From Methylopumilus sp036745495 (GTDB taxonomy: Bacteria > Pseudomonadota > Gammaproteobacteria > Burkholderiales > Methylophilaceae): 64,000 nt of DNA. The notes beneath the pieces were generated by a model, which did not search any database, was not told the origin of the DNA, and saw nothing but the letters and a program-made list of their open reading frames with translations. Both the position numbers and the translations under genes were made by a program. Each line of letters opens with the position of its first letter. The stretch's first letter is position 1. Positions 43,595 to 51,553 of this stretch are shown piece by piece. Where the stretch lies: positions 62,001-126,000 of the forward strand of contig DAIOGA010000001.1 of assembly GCA_036745495.1 (NCBI GenBank), written 5' to 3'.

Positions 43595-44464
43595 ATGAAA
43601 ATTATTATTGCGCTATGTTTTTTAATATTTAATTATTCCATTTATGCGGACGTACTGTCTGAAGCAAAATCTGAAATTAAAATTACACTTGCTAAGAAAC
43701 CCACAACACGTCCTATGACTGTAGCTTTCATTCCTGGACAAAAAAAATATTATATCGCCGATGGCGGCCTAGCACCTCTCGGCTCCGAGACCGAAGCGCC
43801 TATCTCTAAATCACTTATTCACACCTACGACCAATCTGGAAAATACTTATCTTCAACACAAGCGGGATTCGATAACCGATCAATTTTCTACAATGAATTA
43901 ACTTTCCAACTTACAACCATCACTTACAACATATCCAGTGAAGCTGGTTTTGCGCCTAATACAGGTATATTTTCTTTAGACCTTGACTCTCAGGGCAATT
44001 TAAAAGGTACGGCAAAAGAAGTTTCTAACTTTAATCCTGCATTTGGAGACTCAGCAACGATGCCTTCATTTGACTCCAAAACGAATCATTACTTTGCCAA
44101 ACAAAAAAGAAGTGAAAAGGTCATCATTATTGATGCAAACGATGGCAGTAAGTTGGGAGAAATTAATTTAGATCTCAAGTCGGCTGGTGTCGCATTCGAT
44201 GATTTGAGTGATAGTTTTATTGCGGCCACCGGTATTGATGGAGAGGAATTAGCTATTCTTGATGTCGACCATAAAGCAGTTTTAATCTTTAATACTAAAG
44301 GTGGTTATATTGGCAAATCTACTTTACCAAAGGATATAAAGCTAAGAGCGCAAAATCATTTTAACGGTCTTGGCTATACAAATAATTTATTCTTTATATA
44401 CAACGAATCTGAAGGTGAGTTTGGGACTTATTACGGATTTAAAATTTCTAGTAAATCCAAATAA
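43595..44464 (+). CDS. Secreted protein of unknown function, probably beta-propeller
   Basis: The 289 residues start with a signal peptide (IIIALCFLIFNYSIYA). The mature part is rich in short beta-strand blocks separated by turns (KKYYIADGGLAPLG, HTYDQSGKYLSSTQAG, VIIIDANDGSKLGEINL, VLIFNTKGGYIGKSTLP), reading like the repeats of a lactonase- or NHL-type propeller. No catalytic motif is recognised. The gene follows queA by 28 bases and has its own strong terminator. A location outside the cytoplasm is inferred from the signal peptide. Confidence 0.75.
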   Translation: MKIIIALCFLIFNYSIYADVLSEAKSEIKITLAKKPTTRPMTVAFIPGQKKYYIADGGLAPLGSETEAPISKSLIHTYDQSGKYLSSTQAGFDNRSIFYNELTFQLTTITYNISSEAGFAPNTGIFSLDLDSQGNLKGTAKEVSNFNPAFGDSATMPSFDSKTNHYFAKQKRSEKVIIIDANDGSKLGEINLDLKSAGVAFDDLSDSFIAATGIDGEELAILDVDHKAVLIFNTKGGYIGKSTLPKDIKLRAQNHFNGLGYTNNLFFIYNESEGEFGTYYGFKISSKSK

Positions 44465-44490
44465 AAACGCACCCCTTGGGGTGCGTTTTT
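44463..44490 (+). terminator. Intrinsic terminator after the secreted protein gene
   Basis: AAAAACGCACCCC and GGGGTGCGTTTTT form a perfect 13-bp stem with a TT loop; the pairing starts in the stop codon itself. The symmetric A and T tails allow action on the convergent DUF1097-like gene as well. Confidence 0.92.
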
Positions 44491-44512
44491 AGCTAAGAAC
44501 TATTTAAAACAA

Positions 44513-44995
44513 TTATTTAATTGCAGATGCAAGTCTTCCTGCTAAATTACCTGCAACTACGCCCAAGATACTTGAAACTAAAACAATAGCGACTGGATTA
44601 GATAAATCCATTGCACCGATGCTAGCTGCACTTGGTGATAGTGTAAAAGCTGACGCAAAACCTAAAACGTTTACGCCAACGTTAGCGACTTGAGACACTT
44701 TATCTGCAACCAACACAAGAATGAGTGCTGCTATACCAACGCCTACTGCGATGTTTGCGCCTATGACAGGTAATTCAATACCTGCTAAATAAACAGCAAC
44801 TGATGCAATGATTGCGCCGAATGTCATTCCGATAACTGTCTTTTGCATTGCGTCTGATTTGCCAACTAGGCCAGAAGCAGCCCAAGCTATAAAACCAATC
44901 GCGATACTTGCAAAGCTGAGATAACCACTTCCGAGGAAAGTCCAAAGACCTGCTACTACACCAACACTGATTGCTACTGCTAATGATTTCGACAT
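44513..44995 (-). CDS. DUF1097-like inner-membrane protein
   Basis: The product is almost entirely hydrophobic, about five to six membrane helices in 160 residues, rich in Gly, Ala, Val and Ile. The N-terminus (SKSLAVAISVGVVAGLWTFL) and overall size resemble DUF1097/YcdZ proteins. I start at the ATG at 44995 because AGGAG lies 6 bases upstream; an earlier in-frame Met would add eleven polar residues with no such site. The function is unknown. A strong ribosome site and promoter-like elements suggest good expression. Confidence 0.75.
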   Translation of the reverse strand: MSKSLAVAISVGVVAGLWTFLGSGYLSFASIAIGFIAWAASGLVGKSDAMQKTVIGMTFGAIIASVAVYLAGIELPVIGANIAVGVGIAALILVLVADKVSQVANVGVNVLGFASAFTLSPSAASIGAMDLSNPVAIVLVSSILGVVAGNLAGRLASAIK

Positions 44996-45036
44996 AACAT
45001 CTCCTAAGTTAGTTGACTTTATATACACATCAAAGA

Positions 45037-45065
45037 GCTATAGTACTTGAGCACCTAGTTATCAA
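45037..45065 (-). promoter_or_regulatory. Candidate promoter of the DUF1097-like gene
   Basis: On the minus strand TTGATA and TATAGC are spaced by 17 bases, about 40 bases before the start codon and its AGGAG site. This is a moderate sigma-70 match. The remainder of the 229-base region up to proS shows no gene or clear hairpin. Confidence 0.45.
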
Positions 45066-45224
45066 TTGGCCCTAGTCTTCCAGGTCATCGATTACTAACT
45101 ACTTGCCGAATATTAACCCTTTTTTTTAATAAATACACCCCTTAATTGTAATTATTTTGTAATAAATGCTTGACAAAAATAACTCAATTAAATCATGTAG
45201 TTAAAAATAAAAAGGATTAAATGT

Positions 45225-46949
45225 TTAGAGACGTAATAAAGATTTAATTTCTGTAACTATTTGATTTTCATCAATTAACTTAGATTCTTGATCTAATCGA
45301 CCTTGGAACTCAACTTTTCCTTCTTTTAAATTGCGATCTCCAATAACGATTCTGTAAGGAATACCTATTAATTCCATCTCAGCAAACATGATCCCTGGAC
45401 GCTCACCTCGATCGTCAAGTAAAACATCGATACCTATTGCTTTAAGGGCATCGTAAATTTTATGCGCTGAAGCTTTAACTTCAGCACTCTTGTCATAACC
45501 TATTGGTGCAATCGCCACTTCAAAAGGTGCAATATTAATCGGGAAAATAATGCCTTTATCATCGTGCGACTGCTCAATAGCCGCAGCTACAATCCGCGAC
45601 ACTCCGATACCATAACAGCCCATCTCTAGAGTTTGACTCTGGCCATTTTCATCTAAGTATTCTGCATTCATAGCCTTAGAGTACTTATTACCCAATTGGA
45701 AAATGTGACCCACTTCAATACCCCTACATATTTGAAGTGTGCCTTGTTTGTCTGGACTCAGATCACCCTCGACCACTTTTCTTAAGTCTGCAAAAAGTAT
45801 TGGCTCTGAGAGGTCTCGAACAAAATTCACGCCCTTTAGGTGAAGCTTGGGTTCATTTGCACCACAAATAAAATCAGACAGAATTCCGACGGACTTATCT
45901 GCCAGAATTTTTATGGAAGATTTAACTCCAACTGGTCCAATAAATCCTGGTGGGCATTTAAGATGTTCCTTCACTTCCTCGTCCGTTGCAAAACGGAAAT
46001 TCTCAAAGTCTTTTACTTTGGATAATTTCACTTCGTTAAGCTCATGGTCGCCTCGCAAAAGGACCAAGAAAAATTCATTCGCTTCATTGGCTTGGTTAAT
46101 AAGCGCGATAGTTTTCACTGTCTTTTGAATCGAGGCGCCAATCAACTTAGCAACGTCTTCACATGTCGTTTGTTTTGGTGTGTCAAATTTAACCATCGAT
46201 TCTTGAGCATCTGGCCTTTTGTCATTCTGAAGAATCGCCTCTGCTAATTCAATGTTAGCCGCGTAGTCAGACACTGAACTATATGCAATCGCATCCTCGC
46301 CAGAATCAGCTAAAACATGAAACTCATGCGACCCATCTCCTCCGATGGCACCCGTATCTGCTTTCACTGCTCTAAACTGAAGGCCTATTTTATTAAAAAT
46401 ATTGGTATAGGCTTGATACATTGTCTCGTATGTTTCTTGTAATGAAGTTTTTGATGTATGGAAAGAATAAGCATCCTTCATTAAAAACTCGCGAGCACGC
46501 ATCACACCAAAACGAGGTCTTATCTCGTCCCTAAACTTCGTCTGAATCTGATAAAAGTTAATGGGCAATTGCTTGTAACTATTAATTTCTTTTCTTGCAA
46601 TATCCGTGATGACTTCTTCGTGCGTCGGACCAAAACAGAAATTTCGATCATGGCGATCTTTGATCTTTAACATCTGTGGTCCAAATAAAGCCCATCGACC
46701 TGTCTCTTCCCATAGTTCAGCTGGCTGAATGGCTGGCATTAATAACTCTATCGCGCCAGCTTTATTCATTTCATCTCTCACAATCATTTCAATTTTTCTT
46801 AAAACTTTTAAGCCAAGCGGCATCCATGAATAAAGGCCTGAACCCAAGCGCTTAATAAAGCCTGCGCGAATCATAAGCTTATGACTGATAAGCTCTGCTT
46901 CTGAGGGTGCTTCCTTCAAAGTTGAGATGTAAAATTTTGATGCAAGCAT
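45225..46949 (-). CDS. proS: Prolyl-tRNA synthetase (bacterial type)
   Basis: This class II synthetase charges tRNA-Pro. The 574 residues carry motif 1 (GFIKRLGSGLYSWMPLG near 31-47), motif 2 (FRDEIRPRFGVMRAREFLMKD cut here as RPRFGVMRAREF), the YbaK-like editing insertion (about 225-390) and motif 3 with GCYGIGVSRIVAAAIEQ near 440-456. The editing domain marks the long bacterial ProS. It precedes a HolD-like gene, rimI and tsaB in reverse order on the same strand. Confidence 0.98.
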   Translation of the reverse strand: MLASKFYISTLKEAPSEAELISHKLMIRAGFIKRLGSGLYSWMPLGLKVLRKIEMIVRDEMNKAGAIELLMPAIQPAELWEETGRWALFGPQMLKIKDRHDRNFCFGPTHEEVITDIARKEINSYKQLPINFYQIQTKFRDEIRPRFGVMRAREFLMKDAYSFHTSKTSLQETYETMYQAYTNIFNKIGLQFRAVKADTGAIGGDGSHEFHVLADSGEDAIAYSSVSDYAANIELAEAILQNDKRPDAQESMVKFDTPKQTTCEDVAKLIGASIQKTVKTIALINQANEANEFFLVLLRGDHELNEVKLSKVKDFENFRFATDEEVKEHLKCPPGFIGPVGVKSSIKILADKSVGILSDFICGANEPKLHLKGVNFVRDLSEPILFADLRKVVEGDLSPDKQGTLQICRGIEVGHIFQLGNKYSKAMNAEYLDENGQSQTLEMGCYGIGVSRIVAAAIEQSHDDKGIIFPINIAPFEVAIAPIGYDKSAEVKASAHKIYDALKAIGIDVLLDDRGERPGIMFAEMELIGIPYRIVIGDRNLKEGKVEFQGRLDQESKLIDENQIVTEIKSLLRL

Positions 46950-46966
46950 TTATATTCTTTCTTAAT

Positions 46967-47485
46967 TTAAAAAGCTTTTATTAAATCTAAAATGTTTTCC
47001 CAAACTAATTTCTTATCTTTTGGGTTTTTAAGCAAATGATTTATATCGAGCGTGTGCTTAATGTTCAAAGTGACATTATTCATCAAATCAATTGTTTTGT
47101 ATTCTTCAAAAAACTGATTATTTAATCCAAAAGCTAATACATGTTTTGGGGTAGCATTTAAACATAGGTCGCCTATTTGATCTTTGGTAAGTCTTAATAA
47201 ATGATTCTTTTGGAATGTATCTGCACCTATCGACGTTGAAATAAATTTTGCAATATTTAAAAATAAGTCTTGGGCAGCATCTTCAGTTCCTGGTAAAAAT
47301 TTTTGACTTAAAAGCAATAAAGATTCTTCTGCATAATTTATTTTGAATCCAAAAAATAAATCAGCCTCTATAAATTTTGCAGTCTCTTTTGCAAGAAGCT
47401 CATCATTAGGCTTGTCTTTTAATTTCCAAAGAGGAAATAATTCAAGCTCCTTTAAGATTCTTTTTTTGTAATCAGCATCCATCAA
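46967..47485 (-). CDS. Uncharacterised protein, possibly DNA polymerase III psi (HolD)-like
   Basis: The 172 residues begin with a block resembling the start of HolD (RILKELELFPLWKLKDKP), and TPKHVLAFGLNNQF near 112 is also reminiscent. In gammaproteobacteria holD precedes rimI, while many betaproteobacteria carry a uracil-DNA glycosylase-family gene in this slot whose N-terminus looks similar. The glycosylase Fe-S cysteines and motifs are absent here. The gene overlaps the end of rimI by 4 bases. The HolD assignment is a suggestion from position and a short similarity only. Confidence 0.6.
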   Translation of the reverse strand: MMDADYKKRILKELELFPLWKLKDKPNDELLAKETAKFIEADLFFGFKINYAEESLLLLSQKFLPGTEDAAQDLFLNIAKFISTSIGADTFQKNHLLRLTKDQIGDLCLNATPKHVLAFGLNNQFFEEYKTIDLMNNVTLNIKHTLDINHLLKNPKDKKLVWENILDLIKAF

Positions 47486-47919
47486 ATCACGAGCCCCATT
47501 AACACGGCGTCTTCCCGTCCTTCTTTAGCACGATAATAATCTTTTCTAATGCTCATTTCATTAAAACCATGTTTATCATACAAATGAATAGCAGCTTGAT
47601 TGGAAACTCTTACTTCAAGATAAATCGTTTTTGAGTAAGCCAAATTTGCTCGACGGATAACTTCATTAAGTAAATGTGATCCATAGCCTTGCTTTTGCAT
47701 ACTTTTTTTTATACTTATATTAAGGAGATGACACTCATCTAATACAAACATGATGACGGTGAAGCCTATGATTTCATCATTAACTTTCATCATCAAACAT
47801 GTGTGATTTGATTTTATCGAATCTAAAAAATTACCTCGCGTCCATGGATAAGCATGAACTTCATTTTCAATCAATTCAATCGCGCTTAAATCATTCTCTT
47901 TAAACTCACTAAATTGCAT
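47482..47919 (-). CDS. rimI: Ribosomal protein S18-alanine N-acetyltransferase
   Basis: RimI acetylates the N-terminal alanine of S18. The 145 residues form a single GNAT domain: acetyl-CoA loop KQGYGSHLLNEVI near 76-88 and LEVRVSNQAAIHLYDKHGF near 100-118, ending with a YY-containing strand (KDYYRAKEGRED). It overlaps tsaB by 11 bases upstream and the HolD-like gene downstream. The tsaB-rimI pair is a standard arrangement. Confidence 0.94.
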   Translation of the reverse strand: MQFSEFKENDLSAIELIENEVHAYPWTRGNFLDSIKSNHTCLMMKVNDEIIGFTVIMFVLDECHLLNISIKKSMQKQGYGSHLLNEVIRRANLAYSKTIYLEVRVSNQAAIHLYDKHGFNEMSIRKDYYRAKEGREDAVLMGLVI

Positions 47920-48595
47920 TCAATGCTTTTCGCTCTTCGGTAGTAAAAGCCACTTTATTTCTTAAGTAAACAGGCTCAGCATGAATTAACTCGAATATTT
48001 TATTTTTAATAAAAGGTATTGCGAGCTTTGAAATAGATTTGACCACTTCATAGGGGCCATCTATAAGATCTTCAATTTGTTGGCCAAAGTGATCTTTCAT
48101 TTCTCGCTTATATGTTTCGATTGCATTGCCAATCAAAGTCCAGCCTGATTCTTTAAGTTGAGGTAATTCATCTGGCTTATAAACACCTTCAAACATAGGC
48201 TCTGAAAATGTTTTACCTTCTTTTATATAAGCACTGAAATATATCTCCCCCATTCTGGCATCAATAACACTGATCACTTTATTTTTACCGGAGCTATCAG
48301 CAAGTGCTAAAAGATTATTCACGCCAATGACCGGAATTGACGCACCATAACCTAATCCGTATGCAATCCCGCAGGCAATTCTAATACCTGTAAATGAGCC
48401 TGGTCCTCTTCCAAATGCTATAGCATCAAGATCTTTTGTAGCTAAGTCATGCTCACTTAATAATTTATTTATTTCCGGCAAGACAATTTCTGAATGTGTT
48501 TGCCCAGCCTTGATATTAACCGAATAAAAATCTTCATGAATCTTCAAACCTAAAGACATATATTCGGTGGAGGTATCTAAGGATAAGATCTTCAT
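47909..48595 (-). CDS. tsaB: tRNA t6A37 synthesis protein TsaB
   Basis: TsaB pairs with TsaD in making threonylcarbamoyladenosine in tRNA. The 228 residues have the ASKHA start (ILSLDTSTEYMSLGLK) and the family signature IAFGRGPGSFTGIRIACGIAYGLG near 59-82 (split GRGPGSFTGIRIA). It lacks the metal-binding His of TsaD, as expected. It follows the helicase gene by 3 bases. Confidence 0.95.
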   Translation of the reverse strand: MKILSLDTSTEYMSLGLKIHEDFYSVNIKAGQTHSEIVLPEINKLLSEHDLATKDLDAIAFGRGPGSFTGIRIACGIAYGLGYGASIPVIGVNNLLALADSSGKNKVISVIDARMGEIYFSAYIKEGKTFSEPMFEGVYKPDELPQLKESGWTLIGNAIETYKREMKDHFGQQIEDLIDGPYEVVKSISKLAIPFIKNKIFELIHAEPVYLRNKVAFTTEERKALNAI

Positions 48596-48598
48596 AAA

Positions 48599-50536
48599 TT
48601 AAATTTTTTCTAAAAATTGGACAACTTCTAAATCATCTCGAGTTCGAGCAAAAGGGGGCAGGCTCTGCCACATTTTTTTTCCATAAGCTTTATCAATAAT
48701 TCTTGTATCACATATGACAAGAACGCCCTTATCAAACTCATCTCGTATTAATCGGCCAGCGCCCTGTTTTAAAGTTATGACTGCGTTAGGTAATTGGTAT
48801 TCCATAAAAGCATTTTTGCCACTTTGGTTAATTTTATCAATTCTCGCAGCCAGCACGGGATCTTCTGGCGAAAAAAATGGTAATTTATCTATCACTACTA
48901 ATGACAAAGCATCCCCCTTCACATCTACACCCTCCCAAAAACTTAAGGAGCCAATGAGAATTGCGTGACCATGCTCTCTAAATTTATTTAAAAGATGATT
49001 TCTTGAACCATCCCCTTGAAGGTAAATTGGATAATCCAATTGATCTGTTTCAATTTTGTCTTGAAGCAGTGTAAATATTTCTCGCATAGATTTTAATGTC
49101 GTACATAAAATAAACGCTCTACCTTTGCTAGCTTTAATAAAAGGGTAGATTTGATTCACAACTGCGAAATTAAAATTCTCGTGATTGGCATCCGGCATCG
49201 ATTTAGGCACAAAGAGCAAAGCTTTTTCAGCATAATTAAATGGGCTCTCTTTAGAGACTGAATCTGCATCCATCAAGCCTAGTTGGTTTTTGAAATGATC
49301 AAAATTAGTTTTTACAGCGAGCGTTGCTGATGTAAAGATCCATGAAGTTGATTCATTATTAATATGTTTTGCAAACATATCAGCGATCGACAGCGGCGTA
49401 TTATTAAGCTGCACGGACTGGGAATAAACTTCGACCCATTTAATTGAATTACTATCCTTATCATCACGCCAAGAATCAAAATTCGAAAGTATTTGATGGG
49501 TGCTATCAAAATACTTTTCAATCTCTGTATCTCTATCTTTATGATGTGCTAATAACTCAATTAATTTTTTGATTTTTTTGATCAAGTCTTCGTAAGCAAA
49601 GTCAAATCGACTAAAAGAAGAAATTTTTTGATAGGGATATCGATTGGACTCTCTTGGGAATACAAGCCTAAAATCTTTATTTGCTTTTTCTAAGTCATTT
49701 AAAATAGGTTCGAAATCCGAAACATCTTTCATATGTTTTAAATAAATCTGATAGCCATCTTGGACGATCTCACTGATCTGACTGGTTGAAATATTTTTTC
49801 CAAAAAAAATGGAAGCGATATCTGGAATCTGGTGAGCTTCATCAAAAATGACCGTTGCAGCCTTTGGAAGAAGTTCAGATATACCTTCCTCCTTCATATT
49901 AAGGTCGGCAAAAAATAAATGATGGTTGACGATGGTAACATCCGCGGCTAAAGCTTTTTTTCTGGCGTTCATGACAAAACACTCTTTATAAAAACTACAG
50001 TCCTGACCCAAGCAATTTTCTTTGGTAGAAGTTACTTGCGGCCATATAGATGAGCTTTCTGGAATAGTCTCTAATTCTGCTCTGTCGCCATCTTCACTAT
50101 GCTTTGCATGTTGATTGACGAGGTGTAAATAAGTGACATCTTCTTTAGTCATAAAAGCGCCTTCAATCATGGCGTTTTCTAATCTCAAATGACATAAATA
50201 ATTTGATCTGCCTTTCAGCATAGCTAGACTTACTGGAACTTTTAATGCATCCCTAATCATAGGAATGTCTTTAGTGAATAATTGATCCTGTAAATTTTTA
50301 GTCGCTGTAGAAATAATAATTTTGCCGCCAGACAGAAATGCAGGTACAAGATATGCAAAAGTTTTGCCAATACCCGTCCCCGCCTCAACAATTAATTTTT
50401 TTTTATGTGTAATTGCTTCGTCAATTAAGACGGAGATATCGATCTGCTCTTGCCTAACTCGATAGCCATCGATGCTATGAGAGAGATCGCCTTTTTCACT
50501 AAAAAATTGTTTGATAAATATTTCATTCATGATCAT
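48599..50536 (-). CDS. DinG/YoaA-family Fe-S DNA helicase
   Basis: A superfamily 2 XPD-like helicase of 645 residues. Walker A is EAGTGIGKTFAYLVP near 50-64, and the DEAH box is VIFDEAHQIPD near 228-238. An Fe-S domain has cysteines in NYLCHLRL and ENCLGQDCSFYKEC. The C-terminal half carries GAGRLIRDEFDKGVLVICDTR cut here as GAGRLIRDEFDKG. There is no exonuclease domain as in Gram-positive DinG. YoaA, which works with HolC, is the closer match in size. A second in-frame ATG at 50530 is an equally good start. Confidence 0.92.
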   Translation of the reverse strand: MIMNEIFIKQFFSEKGDLSHSIDGYRVRQEQIDISVLIDEAITHKKKLIVEAGTGIGKTFAYLVPAFLSGGKIIISTATKNLQDQLFTKDIPMIRDALKVPVSLAMLKGRSNYLCHLRLENAMIEGAFMTKEDVTYLHLVNQHAKHSEDGDRAELETIPESSSIWPQVTSTKENCLGQDCSFYKECFVMNARKKALAADVTIVNHHLFFADLNMKEEGISELLPKAATVIFDEAHQIPDIASIFFGKNISTSQISEIVQDGYQIYLKHMKDVSDFEPILNDLEKANKDFRLVFPRESNRYPYQKISSFSRFDFAYEDLIKKIKKLIELLAHHKDRDTEIEKYFDSTHQILSNFDSWRDDKDSNSIKWVEVYSQSVQLNNTPLSIADMFAKHINNESTSWIFTSATLAVKTNFDHFKNQLGLMDADSVSKESPFNYAEKALLFVPKSMPDANHENFNFAVVNQIYPFIKASKGRAFILCTTLKSMREIFTLLQDKIETDQLDYPIYLQGDGSRNHLLNKFREHGHAILIGSLSFWEGVDVKGDALSLVVIDKLPFFSPEDPVLAARIDKINQSGKNAFMEYQLPNAVITLKQGAGRLIRDEFDKGVLVICDTRIIDKAYGKKMWQSLPPFARTRDDLEVVQFLEKI

Positions 50537-50620
50537 GCGATTATCTCATGCTGATGAAAATCGGATTTCATAAACCCCTTATAAATGGTAAAATCTCATA
50601 AATTTACTCATTTTCAAACT

Positions 50621-51151
50621 ATGAATTTCAAAGCTTTACTCATTTTTTTAGTCCTCGCATTTTCCAGCCCATCTTGGGCGGAGGTTGACTCATCGAATTT
50701 AAGTGCTTTAGACACAATTTCAGTTTCGGAAGTAACGCCAGCAGCTGATCAGCAATGGAAAAGCGATATTTCTCTGATTATTGATAAAGCTTATGAGCTC
50801 ACAGGCATTAAATATAAATTGGGCGGCTCAAAACCAGAAACCGGTTTTGATTGCAGTCAGTTTGTAAAATATGTCTTTGAACAAGCTTTAAATTTAAGCC
50901 TCCCTCCAAGCGCCAGATCCTTAAGCAAGGTGGGTGAAACGATTAAATTTGAAGACTTACAACCAGGTGATCTTGTATTCTTTAATACACGGAAATCTAA
51001 GTTTTCTCATGTCGGTATCTATGTGGGAAATAATGAATTTATTCATGCACCACGAACAGGCAAAACTATTCGCGTTGAAAGTCTTACAAAAAACTACTGG
51101 CTTAAAAGATTTAATGGTGCAACAAGAGTTGAGCCAGAAGAAACGCTCTAG
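50621..51151 (+). CDS. Secreted NlpC/P60 peptidoglycan endopeptidase
   Basis: The 176-residue product has a signal peptide ending at SWAE and a C-terminal NlpC/P60 domain. The catalytic Cys is in TGFDCSQFVKYVF near 85, the His in SHVGIYVGNNEFIHAPR near 130-146, and a second His in the same block. It is expected to cut D-Glu-diaminopimelate bonds in cell wall peptides. I use the ATG at 50621, which gives a clean signal peptide; a longer frame from 50585 would place twelve polar residues before it. It ends by overlapping the convergent SelT/W-like gene. Confidence 0.92.
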   Translation: MNFKALLIFLVLAFSSPSWAEVDSSNLSALDTISVSEVTPAADQQWKSDISLIIDKAYELTGIKYKLGGSKPETGFDCSQFVKYVFEQALNLSLPPSARSLSKVGETIKFEDLQPGDLVFFNTRKSKFSHVGIYVGNNEFIHAPRTGKTIRVESLTKNYWLKRFNGATRVEPEETL

Positions 51152-51435
51152 AGATCGGTATGGCCCAGATTTTTCTCTGGACTAATTTTATCCCTGATCA
51201 ACTTTTTAATATCTTTAATATCAAGAAATCCTCCGAAGTCTGATCTAGAATAGATCTTCTCTTTATCCAAGAAAATTTCAAAAATACCGCCCGATTTAGG
51301 GGTTAATGTAACAGATAAAATTTCATCTTGAAAAGTCGTCAGTATTTCCTGCATCATCCATGAAGCTCGAGGAAGCCAACCACATTGCGTACAAAATTGA
51401 ATCTCAATTTGATATGTTTTAGATTTAGTTCCCAT
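51148..51435 (-). CDS. SelT/SelW/SelH-family (Rdx) protein
   Basis: A 95-residue thioredoxin-like protein with FCTQCGW near residues 14-20 as its CxxC redox motif and the family blocks LTPKSGGIFEIFLD and YSRSDFGGFLD. It uses Cys in place of selenocysteine; no in-frame TGA is involved. The cellular partner is unknown. It overlaps the end of the NlpC/P60 gene by 4 bases. Confidence 0.9.
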   Translation of the reverse strand: MGTKSKTYQIEIQFCTQCGWLPRASWMMQEILTTFQDEILSVTLTPKSGGIFEIFLDKEKIYSRSDFGGFLDIKDIKKLIRDKISPEKNLGHTDL

Positions 51436-51553
51436 AGTTCAAAGTTATTCTTAAAATATATTTATAAAAGCCTATTGATATAAGGTAAACAAAAAGACAG
51501 AATGCTTTATTATTAAATAATTAATGCTTAATAGCTTATTACGAAAGTCATTC

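Noticed and set aside
45170..45248. TTGACA followed by an AAGGA site and an 8-codon frame on the plus strand
   Set aside because: It has no good -10 and runs into the 3' end of proS on the other strand; chance occurrence in AT-rich sequence.
46967..47485. Functional uracil-DNA glycosylase
   Set aside because: The protein lacks the family's Fe-S cysteines and catalytic motifs despite the similar genomic slot.
51148..51435. Possible selenoprotein in the SelT/W-like gene
   Set aside because: The redox motif is Cys-x-x-Cys with ordinary TGT/TGC codons and no in-frame TGA.
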